Assembly: GCF_019710575.1 (NCBI RefSeq)
Contig: NZ_JAHWFK010000034.1
Span: forward strand, 248,001-312,000
Direction: 5' to 3'
Length of the DNA: 64,000 nucleotides
DNA from: Paractinoplanes polyasparticus
GTDB taxonomy: Bacteria; Actinomycetota; Actinomycetes; Mycobacteriales; Micromonosporaceae
The position numbers and the translations under genes are program-made. Position 1 is the first letter of the stretch; each line of letters opens with the position of its first letter. This document shows, piece after piece, positions 30,474 to 39,692 of this stretch. The notes below the pieces were generated by a model, which made no database searches, was not told the origin of the DNA, and saw only the letters and a program-made list of their open reading frames with translations.

Positions 30474-31877
30474 TTATCCGTCGATCCGGGTGATGTTGCG
30501 GATCTTGTTCGACGCGTCGAGCGCAGCCACCTTGTAGGCCTCGGACAGGGTCGGATAGTTGAAAACCGCGTCCACGAGGTAGTCGACCGTGCCGCCGCAG
30601 CCCATCACCGCCTGGCCGATATGGACGATGTCGGTGGCGCCCGTGCCGAAGACGTGCACGCCGAGCAGCTTGCCGTCGTCCGGTGCGACCAGCAGCTTGA
30701 GCATGCCGTAGGAGTCGCCGACGATCTGGCCGCGAGCCAGCTCCCGGTAGCGGGCGATACCCACCTCGAACGGGGTGTTGGCGTCGGTCAGCTCGTCCTC
30801 GGTCTTCCCGACGAAGCTGATCTCGGGAATCGTGTAGATGCCGATCGGCTGCAGCTGGTGCATCTCGCGGGCCGGTTCGCCGCAGGCGTGGTGCGCGGCC
30901 AGCCGGCCCTGCTCCATCGAGGTCGAGGCGAGCGCCGGGAAGCCGATCACGTCGCCCACGGCGTAGATGTTGTCGACCGCCGTACGGTAGTTCAGGTCGA
31001 CCTCGATCCGGCCGCGCCGGTCGGATTCGAGCCCGGCCGCTTCGAGCGCCAGGTCTTCGGTCTGGCCCTGACGGCCGGCCGAATACATGACCGTATCGGC
31101 GACGATCTTCTTGCCGCTCTTGAGAATGCAGAGCGCGGCGGTCTGGTGGCGCTCGACCGCGGCCACCTCTTCGCCGAAGCGGAACGTCACACTGAGGTCG
31201 CGCAGGTGGTATTTCAGCGACTCGATGATCTCGTCGTCGCAGAAGTCGAGCATCTTCTCGCGGCGCTCGACCACGGTGACCTTGGTGCCGAGCGCGGCGA
31301 ACATCGACGCGTACTCCATGCCGATGACCCCGGCCCCGACCACGACCATGCTGCGCGGCACCGCCTGCAGGTTGATCACGCCGTCGGAGTCGACGATCGT
31401 CCGGTCGTCGAAGTCGACGCTGTCGGGCCGCGCGGGCCTCGTACCGGCCGCAATAATGATCTTGTCGGCGCTGACCTTGCTCTCGCGCCCGCTGCCGGCG
31501 TCGACCCAGATCGAGTGCGCGTCGGCGAACCGCCCGATGCCGGTGATCATCGTGATCTTGTTGCGCGCCAGCTGGTTGCGGATGACGTCGGTCTGGCGGG
31601 CGATGACGTGCTGGGTGCGGGCGGCGAGGTCACTCACGGTGATCTCGTCCTTGACCCGGTAGTTGCTGCCGTAGAGATCACGCTGACTGAGGCCGGTGAG
31701 ATAGAGGACGGCCTCCCGCAGCGTCTTCGACGGCACGGTGCCTGTGTTGATGCAGACGCCGCCGATCATGTCCCGCCGGTCGACGATGCCGACCCGGCGT
31801 CCGAGCTTGGAAGCAGCGATGGCGGCTTTCTGACCGCTGGGCCCGGAGCCCAGTACCAACACGTCGTAGTCATACAC
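30474..31877 (-). CDS. sthA: Si-specific NAD(P)+ transhydrogenase (soluble)
   Basis: 467 residues from a GTG. FAD site VLGSGPSGQKAAIAASKLG at the N-terminus, NAD(P) site VVVGAGVIGMEYASMFAALG, FAD end region NIYAVGDVIGFPALASTSMEQGR, and the dimerisation domain. The redox-site region reads GGVCINTGTVPSKTL: one of the two cysteines of dihydrolipoamide dehydrogenases is missing, as expected for SthA, which moves hydride between NADPH and NAD+ rather than reducing disulfides. No Shine-Dalgarno sequence is obvious before the GTG, so the transcript may be leaderless. Confidence 0.93.
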   Translation of the reverse strand: MYDYDVLVLGSGPSGQKAAIAASKLGRRVGIVDRRDMIGGVCINTGTVPSKTLREAVLYLTGLSQRDLYGSNYRVKDEITVSDLAARTQHVIARQTDVIRNQLARNKITMITGIGRFADAHSIWVDAGSGRESKVSADKIIIAAGTRPARPDSVDFDDRTIVDSDGVINLQAVPRSMVVVGAGVIGMEYASMFAALGTKVTVVERREKMLDFCDDEIIESLKYHLRDLSVTFRFGEEVAAVERHQTAALCILKSGKKIVADTVMYSAGRQGQTEDLALEAAGLESDRRGRIEVDLNYRTAVDNIYAVGDVIGFPALASTSMEQGRLAAHHACGEPAREMHQLQPIGIYTIPEISFVGKTEDELTDANTPFEVGIARYRELARGQIVGDSYGMLKLLVAPDDGKLLGVHVFGTGATDIVHIGQAVMGCGGTVDYLVDAVFNYPTLSEAYKVAALDASNKIRNITRIDG

Positions 31878-31938
31878 AGTGCTTAGCGTCGCAGTGACCG
31901 GCTCCTCGGTCCACCGAGTCGGTCAGATTTTTCATGGC

Positions 31939-32397
31939 TTATTTACCGGGGGACACGCAAAAACCTTCCCACGTACGCCGGGGAGCAGGCACCGCCACGA
32001 CCGGGGCGAACGCCGGCGGCCAGGCCGTCCCGTACAGCTCGGCGCAGAGCACCACGCTCATCCACGGCACCCACGGCCCGCTCAGTTCGAGCGGCTCGCC
32101 TCGCCCCCGGACCGTCAGCGCGACCGACCACGGCTCGCCCCCGGGCCGGATGGCGGTGATCGCCCAGAGCGGGATCTCCGCCTCCCCCGTGATCATGAGG
32201 CGCAGGTTGGTCACGACCGCGATCCGGCGCTTCCGCCCGTCGACGGTGACGGGCAGCCACCCGTACTGCTTCTCGGCCGCCCGCAGCGGAATGGTCGGCG
32301 CCACCGCGGCGGGCCGCCCGCCCCGCCCGACGAGCGCGGTCAGCATGGTCATGGAGCGAAAGCCCGCCGTCAGCTGCTCGGCGTCGTACTCGGTCAC
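31939..32397 (-). CDS. hypothetical protein
   Basis: 152 residues if it starts at the GTG at 32397 (VTEYDAEQLTAGFRSMTMLTALVG); the frame extends to an ATG at 32505 but that part is Gly/Pro-rich and looks non-coding. The body RKRRIAVVTNLRLMITGEAEIPLWAITAIRPGG resembles a PH-like (bacterial PH/YdbT) fold, which is a weak call. No membrane helix is evident. Not in an operon; it lies 61 bases upstream of sthA on the same strand. Confidence 0.55.
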   Translation of the reverse strand: MTEYDAEQLTAGFRSMTMLTALVGRGGRPAAVAPTIPLRAAEKQYGWLPVTVDGRKRRIAVVTNLRLMITGEAEIPLWAITAIRPGGEPWSVALTVRGRGEPLELSGPWVPWMSVVLCAELYGTAWPPAFAPVVAVPAPRRTWEGFCVSPGK

Positions 32398-32740
32398 TCT
32401 GATCCCCACTCCCCGCGGGCCGCCCACTGCGACCCCCGGGAATCCTGCCCCCTCCCCCGGCTCGACAGCCAGCCCAAATGGGCAGTTTGACCGTTTATCC
32501 GCCACTCTTCTGCCGGACCCGGCTAATCCTTCCGGGTCTCACCACGAAGGGAGTTCGCCGGACCGCACCCCTAGCCTCAGTTCGCGGTCTCATCGAGAGA
32601 TCGCGCAGCGCTTCCGAGTACGCCAACGGGAAACGCGCCGTCTTCTTCAGCCGTTGACCACCGCCACGCGACAACCTCCACCTTGATCTCCACCTGCGGG
32701 TGGTGCCGTTCCACCCGGGGCGATTCGTAGCGTTCGAGGC

Positions 32741-32995
32741 ATGAACGAGCGGAACTCCCGGACCAGAGACGTCGTCCAGACCGCCAGTTATCTGCTGGCC
32801 GGCAACCGGCGCAGCCGCGTCGGTCGCGTCACCGGGGCGGTGCTGACCAGGGTGATCGATCATGAGGGTGGGAAAGTGACCGGGCGCGTGGTGGTAGCGA
32901 TTCTTGTTGTCCTTGCGGTGGTGGGGCTGGCCTTCGTCGCCTACCGTCTGCTGGTGCTCGATCTGATCCTGACCGTGGTCCGGGAACAGGACTGA
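32741..32995 (+). CDS. small membrane protein upstream of a two-component pair
   Basis: 84 residues: a basic N-terminus (MNERNSRTRDVVQTASYLLAGNRR) and one membrane helix (VVVAILVVLAVVGLAFVAYRLLVLDLI). The stop shares a base with the ATG of the kinase gene (TGATG), which supports that it is translated and acts with the kinase, perhaps as an accessory sensor. No known family is recognised. Confidence 0.6.
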   Translation: MNERNSRTRDVVQTASYLLAGNRRSRVGRVTGAVLTRVIDHEGGKVTGRVVVAILVVLAVVGLAFVAYRLLVLDLILTVVREQD

Positions 32996-34140
32996 TGCTG
33001 CGCCGGCTGGGTCGTCACGGGCTTCGGCTGATCCGGGCCGACGATCCCGAGACGGGCTGGCTGGTGCGGATCGCGCTGACCGTGCTGCTGATCTGGTCAC
33101 TGGCCCTCTACCCGGGGGTCGAGAGCAGTTTCGTACGGCCGGCGCTGCTGGTCAGCTTTGCCTGCTGGGTCTTCTGGATGGTCGCCGACCAGCGTTTCCC
33201 GGTGCCGGCGCGGTCCTGTTTGGCGGCAGCCGCGCTAGCGCCGGCGGTGGTCTCCGCGCTGCCGCACAACGGGGCTGCGCATCTGTTCCTCTACGGGGCG
33301 CTGTTCACCTTCGTCCTGCTGCCACGCATGCCGTTGTGGGCGATCCTCGGGCTGACCGGCGGGCTCGTCGTGGTGCTGCTGGTGGGTCTGACCCTGGCCG
33401 GGCACGGACCGACCGCGCTGCTCACCCAGCCCGCCCTGATTCTGCTGGTGGTGCTGTTCAGCCTGCACCGGCGCGAGCACCGGCTGCGCGCCGAGCAGAC
33501 CGCCATGCTGCTCGAACAGACTTCCCGTACGCAGGAGGCGCAGGCGCGGGCGGCCGCGCTGGACGAGCGGGCCCGCATCGCACGCGAACTGCACGACGTG
33601 CTCGCCCATTCGCTGGGCGCGCTGGGGGTGCAGCTCGAGGTGGCCGAGGCGCAGCTCACCGAGCGCGGCGACGTCGGGGCGGCGGCCGAACGCGTACGGC
33701 GGGCCCGGCGCCTCGCCGCGGACGGCCTGACCGAGGCCCGGTCGGCGGTGGCCGCGCTGCGGGTCGACGTGCCGCAACTGGCTCAGGCGCTCGACAACCT
33801 GGTCGCCGTACATCGGGAGAATTTCGCCGCCGAGGTCACGTTGCGCATCGACGGCACTCCCCGCTCCTCACCGCCCGGGGTGGAGGTGTCATTGCTGCGT
33901 ACGGCGCGGGAGGCCCTGACCAACGCCGCCCGGCACGCGCCGGGAGCACCGGTGTCGATCCGGCTCCACTTCGGCCCGACGACGCGTCTCACGGTGGAAA
34001 ATCCCGTGCCACCGTCCGGATGCCCCGACGAGGGCTACGGCCTGATCGGCGCCCGGGAGCGGCTGGCGCTGGTCGGTGGCACCCTGGACGCGCGCGTCGT
34101 CGACGGCGTGTGGCGAGTCATCGCGGAGGTGCCAGGATGA
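32995..34140 (+). CDS. NarL-type sensor histidine kinase (HisKA_3)
   Basis: 381 residues. About five membrane helices in the first 160 residues, then a short coiled coil and the HisKA_3 dimerisation domain with phospho-accepting His200 in DERARIARELHDVLAHSLGALGVQLEVAE. The ATPase domain has LLRTAREALTNAARHAPGAP and DEGYGLIGARERLALVGG. Forms an operon with the small membrane protein before it and the regulator after it (ATGA overlap). The signal is unknown. Confidence 0.93.
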   Translation: MLRRLGRHGLRLIRADDPETGWLVRIALTVLLIWSLALYPGVESSFVRPALLVSFACWVFWMVADQRFPVPARSCLAAAALAPAVVSALPHNGAAHLFLYGALFTFVLLPRMPLWAILGLTGGLVVVLLVGLTLAGHGPTALLTQPALILLVVLFSLHRREHRLRAEQTAMLLEQTSRTQEAQARAAALDERARIARELHDVLAHSLGALGVQLEVAEAQLTERGDVGAAAERVRRARRLAADGLTEARSAVAALRVDVPQLAQALDNLVAVHRENFAAEVTLRIDGTPRSSPPGVEVSLLRTAREALTNAARHAPGAPVSIRLHFGPTTRLTVENPVPPSGCPDEGYGLIGARERLALVGGTLDARVVDGVWRVIAEVPG

Positions 34141-34802
34141 GCGACAACCCGCTGCGCGTGCTCGTCGTGGACGACCAGCAACTCGTACGCGAAGGCCTGA
34201 CCGCCCTGCTCGAGCTGACCGACGGCATCGAGGTCGTCGGCTCGGCGGGCGACGGCGCCCGCGCCCTCGACATGATCGCCGGCGACCCGCCGGACGTCGT
34301 GCTGATGGACCTGCGGATGCCCGTCCTCGACGGGGTGACCGCGACCGCCCGGATCCGCGACCGCTTCCCCGGCGTAGCCGTGGTCGTGCTGACCACCTAC
34401 GCCGACGACGACTCGATCGCCGGCGCACTGGCCGCCGGCGCACGCGGCTACCTCACCAAGGACGCCGGCCGGGCCGAGATCGGCATGGCGCTGCGCGCGG
34501 CCGCCGGCGGCCAATCCCTGTTCGACCCGGCCGTGGCCGCCCGCCTGGCCCGGGCCATGTCCCGCCCCACCGCGCCGCCCCGCCGCGATTCCCTGCCCGA
34601 CGGCCTCACCCAGCGCGAGGCCGAGGTGCTCGGGCAGATCGCCCAGGGCCACACGAACGGCGAGATCGCGGCGACCCTGTTCGTGGCCGAGGCCACCGTC
34701 AAGACACACATCAACAACGCATTCGCCAAGATCGGCGCCCGCAACCGCACCGAGGCGGCAAGCTATGCCATCGAACACGGTCTGACCATCAACGAAAGGT
34801 GA
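34137..34802 (+). CDS. NarL/FixJ-type response regulator
   Basis: 221 residues. Receiver with DD at 12-13, Asp58 in VVLMDLRMPVLDG and Lys in GYLTKDAGR; LuxR helix-turn-helix at about 155-210 (LTQREAEVLGQIAQGHTNGEIAATLFVAEATVKTHINNAFAKIG). The start overlaps the kinase stop (ATGA), so it is the cognate partner. Confidence 0.94.
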   Translation: MSDNPLRVLVVDDQQLVREGLTALLELTDGIEVVGSAGDGARALDMIAGDPPDVVLMDLRMPVLDGVTATARIRDRFPGVAVVVLTTYADDDSIAGALAAGARGYLTKDAGRAEIGMALRAAAGGQSLFDPAVAARLARAMSRPTAPPRRDSLPDGLTQREAEVLGQIAQGHTNGEIAATLFVAEATVKTHINNAFAKIGARNRTEAASYAIEHGLTINER

Positions 34803-34807
34803 CGACG

Positions 34808-34945
34808 ATGGACGCCCCCGACGAGGAGCCGGAAGCCGACCGAACCACATACGAGGTCGACGGTGACACCATCGTGCCGGACGCCTCCCTGCAACCCGAC
34901 ACGGACGAATCCCCCGCCGGCGAGTGGCACCGGGACGAGGACTGA
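34808..34945 (+). CDS. small acidic hypothetical protein
   Basis: 45 residues (MDAPDEEPEADRTTYEV...GEWHRDED), strongly acidic, starting five bases after the response regulator stop with GGTGACGACG before the ATG. Position suggests translation as the last gene of the two-component operon. No motif, and a short ORF of this length could be chance. Confidence 0.4.
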   Translation: MDAPDEEPEADRTTYEVDGDTIVPDASLQPDTDESPAGEWHRDED

Positions 34946-35024
34946 CGCGACGCCCCGCCCCGACGACGGCGGACAGCCGATACCCGCGAGGCAACCCGCA
35001 CCGGCACAGGTACTCTATGATCGC

Positions 35025-35069
35025 GGGCCGCTAGCTCAATGGCAGAGCTGTGGACTTTTAATCCACAGG
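35025..35069 (+). tRNA. truncated tRNA-Lys (TTT), 5' half only
   Basis: GGGCCGC acceptor strand (35025-35031), D-arm GCTC/GAGC, and an anticodon arm GTGGA-CTTTTAA-TCCAC (35050-35066) with TTT anticodon at 35057-35059 are present. After CAGG the sequence becomes AAGCCTCTTTGCCCCC: no T-arm (GGTTC..) and no GCGGCCC to pair with the acceptor strand. A TATGAT -10-like box lies at 35016-35021. The gene cannot yield a tRNA and marks a break point. Confidence 0.8.
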
Positions 35070-35285
35070 AAGCCTCTTTGCCCCCGCTACTGAACGTAAA
35101 GCATCCTCGTCCGGATTCTCGCCCGTGCATCCAGGAGAATGCCGCCGAGTATCGCCAGGTCAGAGCGGTCATTACCCATTGTGCTCGCCAAGCCCGTTCG
35201 TTACTCGGGACCGAGATCCAGATTCAAGGCATGGAATCCGTCCAGGGGTCGCTGGCATCCGATCACCCACGGAACACCCAGGGCT

Positions 35286-35771
35286 TCACCCGGCGGCGCC
35301 GGGATCGTCACCTGGCTGGCCGCGCCCGGTTTGGTCACCTGCTGCGTCACTCGGCTGGACCTCTTCTCGATGGGCGATGCCGAGTTCACTAAGCGCCCCG
35401 CGCATCGTTGCGTCGGACACGGTTTTGCCGGTGAGGGTGACGGTGACGTCCGGGCTGCCGTCCTGCCGTCGGGTGAGGGTCAGCTCTCGGCGCTGGTCTC
35501 GGCTCAGCCACAACTGGAACACACGGACAGCGGCCCCTGCGGCGCCGAGCGGACCAAGGTTGACCAGTAGGTCCTGCCAGACTCCCTTAGTCGATCCCAC
35601 AGGGACGTCGCCGTGCTGGACCTGCTCCCGGGCGTAGGCAAGATCAGCGACTAACTCCTCGGCGGCCGGCTCGACCGCAGGGTGGCTCGAATCAACACCT
35701 GTTACACCCGGGCGTACTGCGTGTCCGGACAGGTCGCTGATCGGTCCCCTGGCCGGCGGGGTATTCGGCAT
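35286..35771 (-). CDS. putative effector-associated (EACC1-like) protein
   Basis: 161 residues from the ATG at 35771 (an ATG at 35822 is also in frame). The middle part, LLVNLGPLGAAGAAVRVFQLWLSRDQRRELTLTRRQDGSPDVTVTLTGKT, resembles the EACC1 constant domain that is encoded beside caspase-like or trypsin-like effectors in bacterial conflict systems. The hydrophobic helix followed by an RxDGxxxVxVT strand pair is the basis. No effector gene follows intact, so it may be an orphan or remnant at the island edge. Confidence 0.5.
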   Translation of the reverse strand: MPNTPPARGPISDLSGHAVRPGVTGVDSSHPAVEPAAEELVADLAYAREQVQHGDVPVGSTKGVWQDLLVNLGPLGAAGAAVRVFQLWLSRDQRRELTLTRRQDGSPDVTVTLTGKTVSDATMRGALSELGIAHREEVQPSDAAGDQTGRGQPGDDPGAAG

Positions 35772-35927
35772 CCGCAAGTAGGCGCAGTGTTGACGATGGT
35801 CTGACGCGCATGGTGCGGTCAAACGACGCGCTGGTGGGGTTCAGAGATGCCCCCGTCAACCCTTGCAGAGGGTTGACTATCGACGACAAGCGTTGATCAT
35901 CGTGTGGCGGCGTTGGGCAGCCCAGCA

Positions 35928-36308
35928 TCAAGATTCGCCTACCGATGACAGCCCGTCCGGGAGCAGCACCAACCAGTCCGCGTCGGCCGCCACGAACTCG
36001 GCATAGCCGCCCGGCGCACCCCGGGTCAGGTACCAGGGAATCATCCCGACGACCCGATCACCCACCGCGAACTCCGCCGTGTCGGGCCCGACCGAGGCCA
36101 CCTCGCCGGCGATGTCCCACCCGGGCGAGAACGGCGGCACATCCGGCCCCAGCGGGATCTCACCGGTCGTGGCGGCGACGTCAGCCGGATGCACAAACAC
36201 CACCCAGACGCGAACCACCACCTGTCCAGGCCCCGCCTCGGACTCGGGCAGTTCGGTCACCTACAACACCTTAGGGCCGCCAAGCGCGACCGCGACGACT
36301 CCCAGCAC
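35928..36308 (-). pseudogene. MDR family (quinone oxidoreductase) N-terminal fragment with amber stop
   Basis: From the GTG at 36308 the product reads VLGVVAVALGGPKVL, then TAG (36263-36261) where relatives have Gln, then VTELPESEAGPGQVVVRVWVVFVHPADVAATTG and the GroES-like fold to LVLLPDGLS, after which homology stops near 35940. The nonsense codon plus loss of the NAD(P) half make it non-functional. Confidence 0.8.
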
Positions 36309-36441
36309 GTGTCCACTCTAGGCAGACATCCCTTGTTTGCCAGCTCCGCCACCCTCGCCGCCCCGCAGGTCCCGCCTCACCGTCTGCGCGAGGCCGTCGG
36401 CGGCCAGTCCCACCCCTATGTTCCGGGCCAAGCGCCGGCTA

Positions 36442-37914
36442 CTACCTGCAATTGCTGTCGCGCGGGAGCTTGCCCTCGACCAGCCAAGCGGTGCCGACAT
36501 TGAGGGCGCACGCGTTGCTGCCGAAGACGTATACGCCGTGCTGGTTGTCGCCGACCGTCACCAGACGGGACCGCTGAGCGAACTCGCGCCGCAGAATCTG
36601 CCCGCCCACCAGGGGCGTCGCTACGTCCAGGCGATTCTGCAGGATCAAGATGTTGGCCGGGCCCTTGTCGTTGATCTCAACCTGTGGCTCGGGCGACTTG
36701 CGAGACCAGAACGCGCACGGGCTGATGTTGGCCGCGGCCGCGCCGAACATCGGGAACTTCTGGCGATCCTTGGCCACGTCGCGCTGGTACACGCCGACCT
36801 CGCTCGGCCAGGTGCTGTCGTTACACGCCACCGCCAGGTACGCCGACAGGAAGTTGGACTGCGCGTGCGGCTGCGCGGCCGCGGCGACCGTTGTGGTGAC
36901 CGACGCCTGGTCGGACACGTTCAGCGACTGCCACAGCTGAGCCAGGATGCCGTAGCTCGACTTGTTGTAGAGACTGACGTAGGTGAACTGCCGGAAGAAG
37001 CGCCCGTCGAGGCCGGCCATCGGCTCGTCATCGAGCCGTTCCGCTAATGCGAAATAGGTCCGCCGCACGTCCTGGGCGGTTCGGCCCAGTCCGTAGGCGC
37101 TGTGCCGGCCGGCTGCCCATCGGGCGAAACCCGGGAACGCCTGTTCCATTCCCAGCCCGTACCGGCGCTGGCTCTCGCGGGTCAAAGCCGTGTCACCGAG
37201 GTTGCTGTCGAGTATGACTCGGTCGGTGGTTTGCGGGAACATGGATGCGTACGCCGCGCCGAGGGCCGACCCGTACGAGGCGCCGAAGAAGCTGGCCTTC
37301 GCCTCGCCCAGCGCGCGCCGGATCTGGTCCAGGTCCCTGGCCGTGTTGGCCGTCGACATGTGGACCATCCGACCGCCGGGGTCGTTGACCGCGCACTGAT
37401 CAGCGACGTCCCTGGCCACCTTGGCGTCCGCGGCAACAGTGGCGGCATCCTCAGCCCACGGCGGGATATTGCCAGGATTATTCTGTTCGACGGTGAACTT
37501 GCAGTCGACCGGGGTCGAGTGGCCGACCCCGCGCGGGTCCAGGCCGATGAGGTCGTACGAGTCCAGGACGCTGCTCGGGATTCCGCGGGTGACCAGGTCG
37601 GACGGCATGGTCAGGCCACTCACGCCGGGGCCGCCGGGGTTGAGCAGCAGCACGCCGCGACGCTTCGTCGGATTAGAGCTGGCGATGCGCGAGATCGTCA
37701 GGTCGATCTTCTCCGCCGCCGGCCTCCGGTAGTCGAGTGGCACCGTCACAGTCGAGCACTGCATCGTCGGCGCCACCGCCGCGATCGCGTCGGGGCATGC
37801 GCCCCAGACAGGCTGGGCGGCGGTCGCGCCCGGCACTGCCCAGGCGCCCGCGAAACCGATCGTCATGGTCAGGACCAGTCCCAGGCCGGCACCGTGCTTT
37901 CGATTCACCCTCAT
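36442..37914 (-). CDS. secreted alpha/beta hydrolase, tripeptidyl aminopeptidase-like (S33)
   Basis: 490 residues from the ATG at 37914. Signal peptide (VLTMTIGFAGAWAVPGATA), then VTVPLDYRRP, LLLNPGGPGVSGL (oxyanion region), LDPRGVGHSTPVDC and the nucleophile Ser213 in FFGASYGSALG. The C-terminal TAP-like part has ILILQNRLDVATPLVGG and the likely catalytic His in VGDNQHGVYVFGSNAC. Secreted S33 enzymes release N-terminal tripeptides or cleave esters. The gene has its own promoter of the repeated 17-bp-spacer class directly upstream, at near-leaderless distance. A second S33 gene lies at 58.4 kb and a shared C-terminal piece at 63.5 kb. Confidence 0.9.
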   Translation of the reverse strand: MRVNRKHGAGLGLVLTMTIGFAGAWAVPGATAAQPVWGACPDAIAAVAPTMQCSTVTVPLDYRRPAAEKIDLTISRIASSNPTKRRGVLLLNPGGPGVSGLTMPSDLVTRGIPSSVLDSYDLIGLDPRGVGHSTPVDCKFTVEQNNPGNIPPWAEDAATVAADAKVARDVADQCAVNDPGGRMVHMSTANTARDLDQIRRALGEAKASFFGASYGSALGAAYASMFPQTTDRVILDSNLGDTALTRESQRRYGLGMEQAFPGFARWAAGRHSAYGLGRTAQDVRRTYFALAERLDDEPMAGLDGRFFRQFTYVSLYNKSSYGILAQLWQSLNVSDQASVTTTVAAAAQPHAQSNFLSAYLAVACNDSTWPSEVGVYQRDVAKDRQKFPMFGAAAANISPCAFWSRKSPEPQVEINDKGPANILILQNRLDVATPLVGGQILRREFAQRSRLVTVGDNQHGVYVFGSNACALNVGTAWLVEGKLPRDSNCR

Positions 37915-37923
37915 GCTGACGAG

Positions 37924-37952
37924 TGGAAACCGTGTTCCGGCCACACGGTCAA
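37924..37952 (-). promoter_or_regulatory. dyad-spacer promoter 1 (S33 hydrolase)
   Basis: TTGACC (37952-37947), 17-base spacer GTGTGGCCGGAACACGG, TTTCCA (37929-37924). The extended dyad ACCGTGT-N7-ACACGGT is perfect. The ATG follows nine bases after the -10, leaving almost no leader. Confidence 0.75.
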
Positions 37953-38920
37953 TGACATCGGCGCCCGGACATCGGCCAGCTTGACCCTGTCGGACAAAAC
38001 ACGGTTTCACTACTGCGTATCCCTGCCGACTGCGTCGCCGCCCCCATCGAGCCGCGGCGCGTCCCCGTCGAAAGGACGATGCGATGACACCGCAGCCCGG
38101 ACCGCCAGCTCTGGGGGAAGGCCCTTCTGCTGCTGTGCGGGCCGGATCAGGCCATGCCGGCTGCCGATGCGCACGTGCTTTTCTCCGCTCTCGCCGGGGC
38201 CGTGCCGGCCGACCTCGGACTCGGCGGCCACGTCCGGACAGTCCCTGGCCAAGGCGGGTCCAAGCGGGTCGGGGCGATCGCCGAGCGCCCGCCGGCCGTC
38301 GGCCGCCGACATTCTGCGCTGCGCCTGAACTCAGCTGCTGGGCCGCCCCCGGGAGGCGCAGGCGATGCTGGCCATGATCGGGCCGAGCCTGCACGTGCTG
38401 TTACTCGACCGGCTCGTCCAGCGCGGCGACCGGAGCCGACCGGCGCGCGGGAACATGGGCTCGGTCCGCCTTCACGAGCTTGTGGACGGCGGCACCGGCC
38501 AGCGAGATCGGTTGCTCTCCGCCGTACGGGAAACGCTTGTCGACCGGGCCGACACACCGGACCAGACCGTCGCCGTCGCCGCGACGTTGTCGGCGAGCGG
38601 GGTGCTTCGGTCGTTCGCCTCCTGATTCCCTGGACACCCTCAGTCATCGATCGAGCCGGACAACTCGAGCGGATTGCTGGGCTGACCGGGTCATCGCCGA
38701 GGCGGTCGGCCGATCGGTCGCGGTGGCCCTCGTCAGCAACGTGTTCCTTCCGGCCGCCTTTCTTCGCTGACCGTTCGCTGTGTCAACCTTGCGGCTCAGT
38801 AAGTCAGGCCAGATTGTCCGCAGCCGTTCTGGTATCGACCGGAGGGACCACGTTGACCACGTCTGCGACTGTCGATGGTCGTTGATGCTGGCCGCGGACG
38901 GGTCAACCTGCCTTAGCTTG
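37953..38920. other. about 970 bases with no recognisable gene
   Basis: Open frames exist on both strands (for example plus 38365-38625, beginning MLAMIGPSLHVLLLDRLVQRGD) but none has a ribosome site, a known motif or good continuity. The composition is like that of coding DNA, so this is probably decayed gene material of the island. I could not name a source family. Confidence 0.5.
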
Positions 38921-39669
38921 TTACTCGGACGGCGGCATTGTCGGCGGAAGGTGCAGGAGTTGGTTCAACCCGCCGTCGACTGTGATAGCCGCGCCGGCGA
39001 CGTAGCTGGCTTCCGGGCTGGCCAGGAAGGCGACAACCGAAGCGATCTCGTCGGGCGTGCCGGTGCGGCGCATCTGGATGTGCGTCGTGCAGGCCTCGAG
39101 CGCGGTGATGCCGGTCCGGTAGATCACGCCAGGGTGCGCTGTGTTCGAGCGAACGCCATCCGCGGCGTGTTCGATCGCGATACTCGCGCTGAGACTTTCC
39201 GCCGCGCGCTTGGCAGCATTGTAGGTCGGCTGACCATAGTTGCTGTGCAGCGCGTTGGACGAGCCGATGTTCACGATGTTGCCCTTGGACTCCTTCAAAT
39301 ACGGGATGGCAGCCTTAGCCGCATAGAGAGCCGCTCCGGCGTTGACGGCGATGATGTCGTGCCAGGTGTGCGAGTCCAAGCCGGCGAGCAGGCCGACGTC
39401 GCTGGCACCAGCATAATTGACGAGAACGTCCAGACGGCCGAAGGCTTCGACAGTCCCGTTGACCAACTCGGTCACCGCGGCCTCCATTGCGGACGTCGGC
39501 TACCCGGTGGCAATGGTGCTGCCCTCGGGCGCCTGCTCAACGGTACGACTGATCTTTGCCGGGTCACCGTCGCGCCTTCCCTGGCCAATCTCAGCGCGAT
39601 CGCTGCTCCCATGCCCGACCCGCCACCCGTGACCAGGGCAACACGGCCGGAAAATCGGTTGAGCTCCAT
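38921..39669 (-). pseudogene. short-chain dehydrogenase/reductase (SDR), frameshifted
   Basis: The ATG at 39669 follows a strong site AAGGAGGAG. The product starts MELNRFSGRVALVTGGGSGMGAAIALRLAREGATVT, then needs a frame change near 39560; the next frame hits TAG at 39502-39500 and resumes as MEAAVTELVNGTVEAFGRLDVLVNYAGAS, with catalytic YNAAK and the end of a normal SDR (ASYVAGAAITVDGG). NNAG is changed to NYAG. The 3' three quarters are intact, so inactivation is recent or an assembly error is possible. Confidence 0.8.
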
Positions 39670-39692
39670 TTCTCCTCCTTCGAACACCGACC

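Noticed and set aside
35030..35110. A complete tRNA extending to about 35100
   Set aside because: No T-arm consensus and no 3' acceptor strand complementary to GGGCCGC can be found downstream.
38365..38625. 86-codon open frame as a gene
   Set aside because: No ribosome site, no recognisable motif and an in-frame stop shortly before; kept only as unexplained sequence.
38736..38765. Dyad-like GTGTTCCTTCCGG at 38741
   Set aside because: No symmetric partner half and no -35 at the fixed position.
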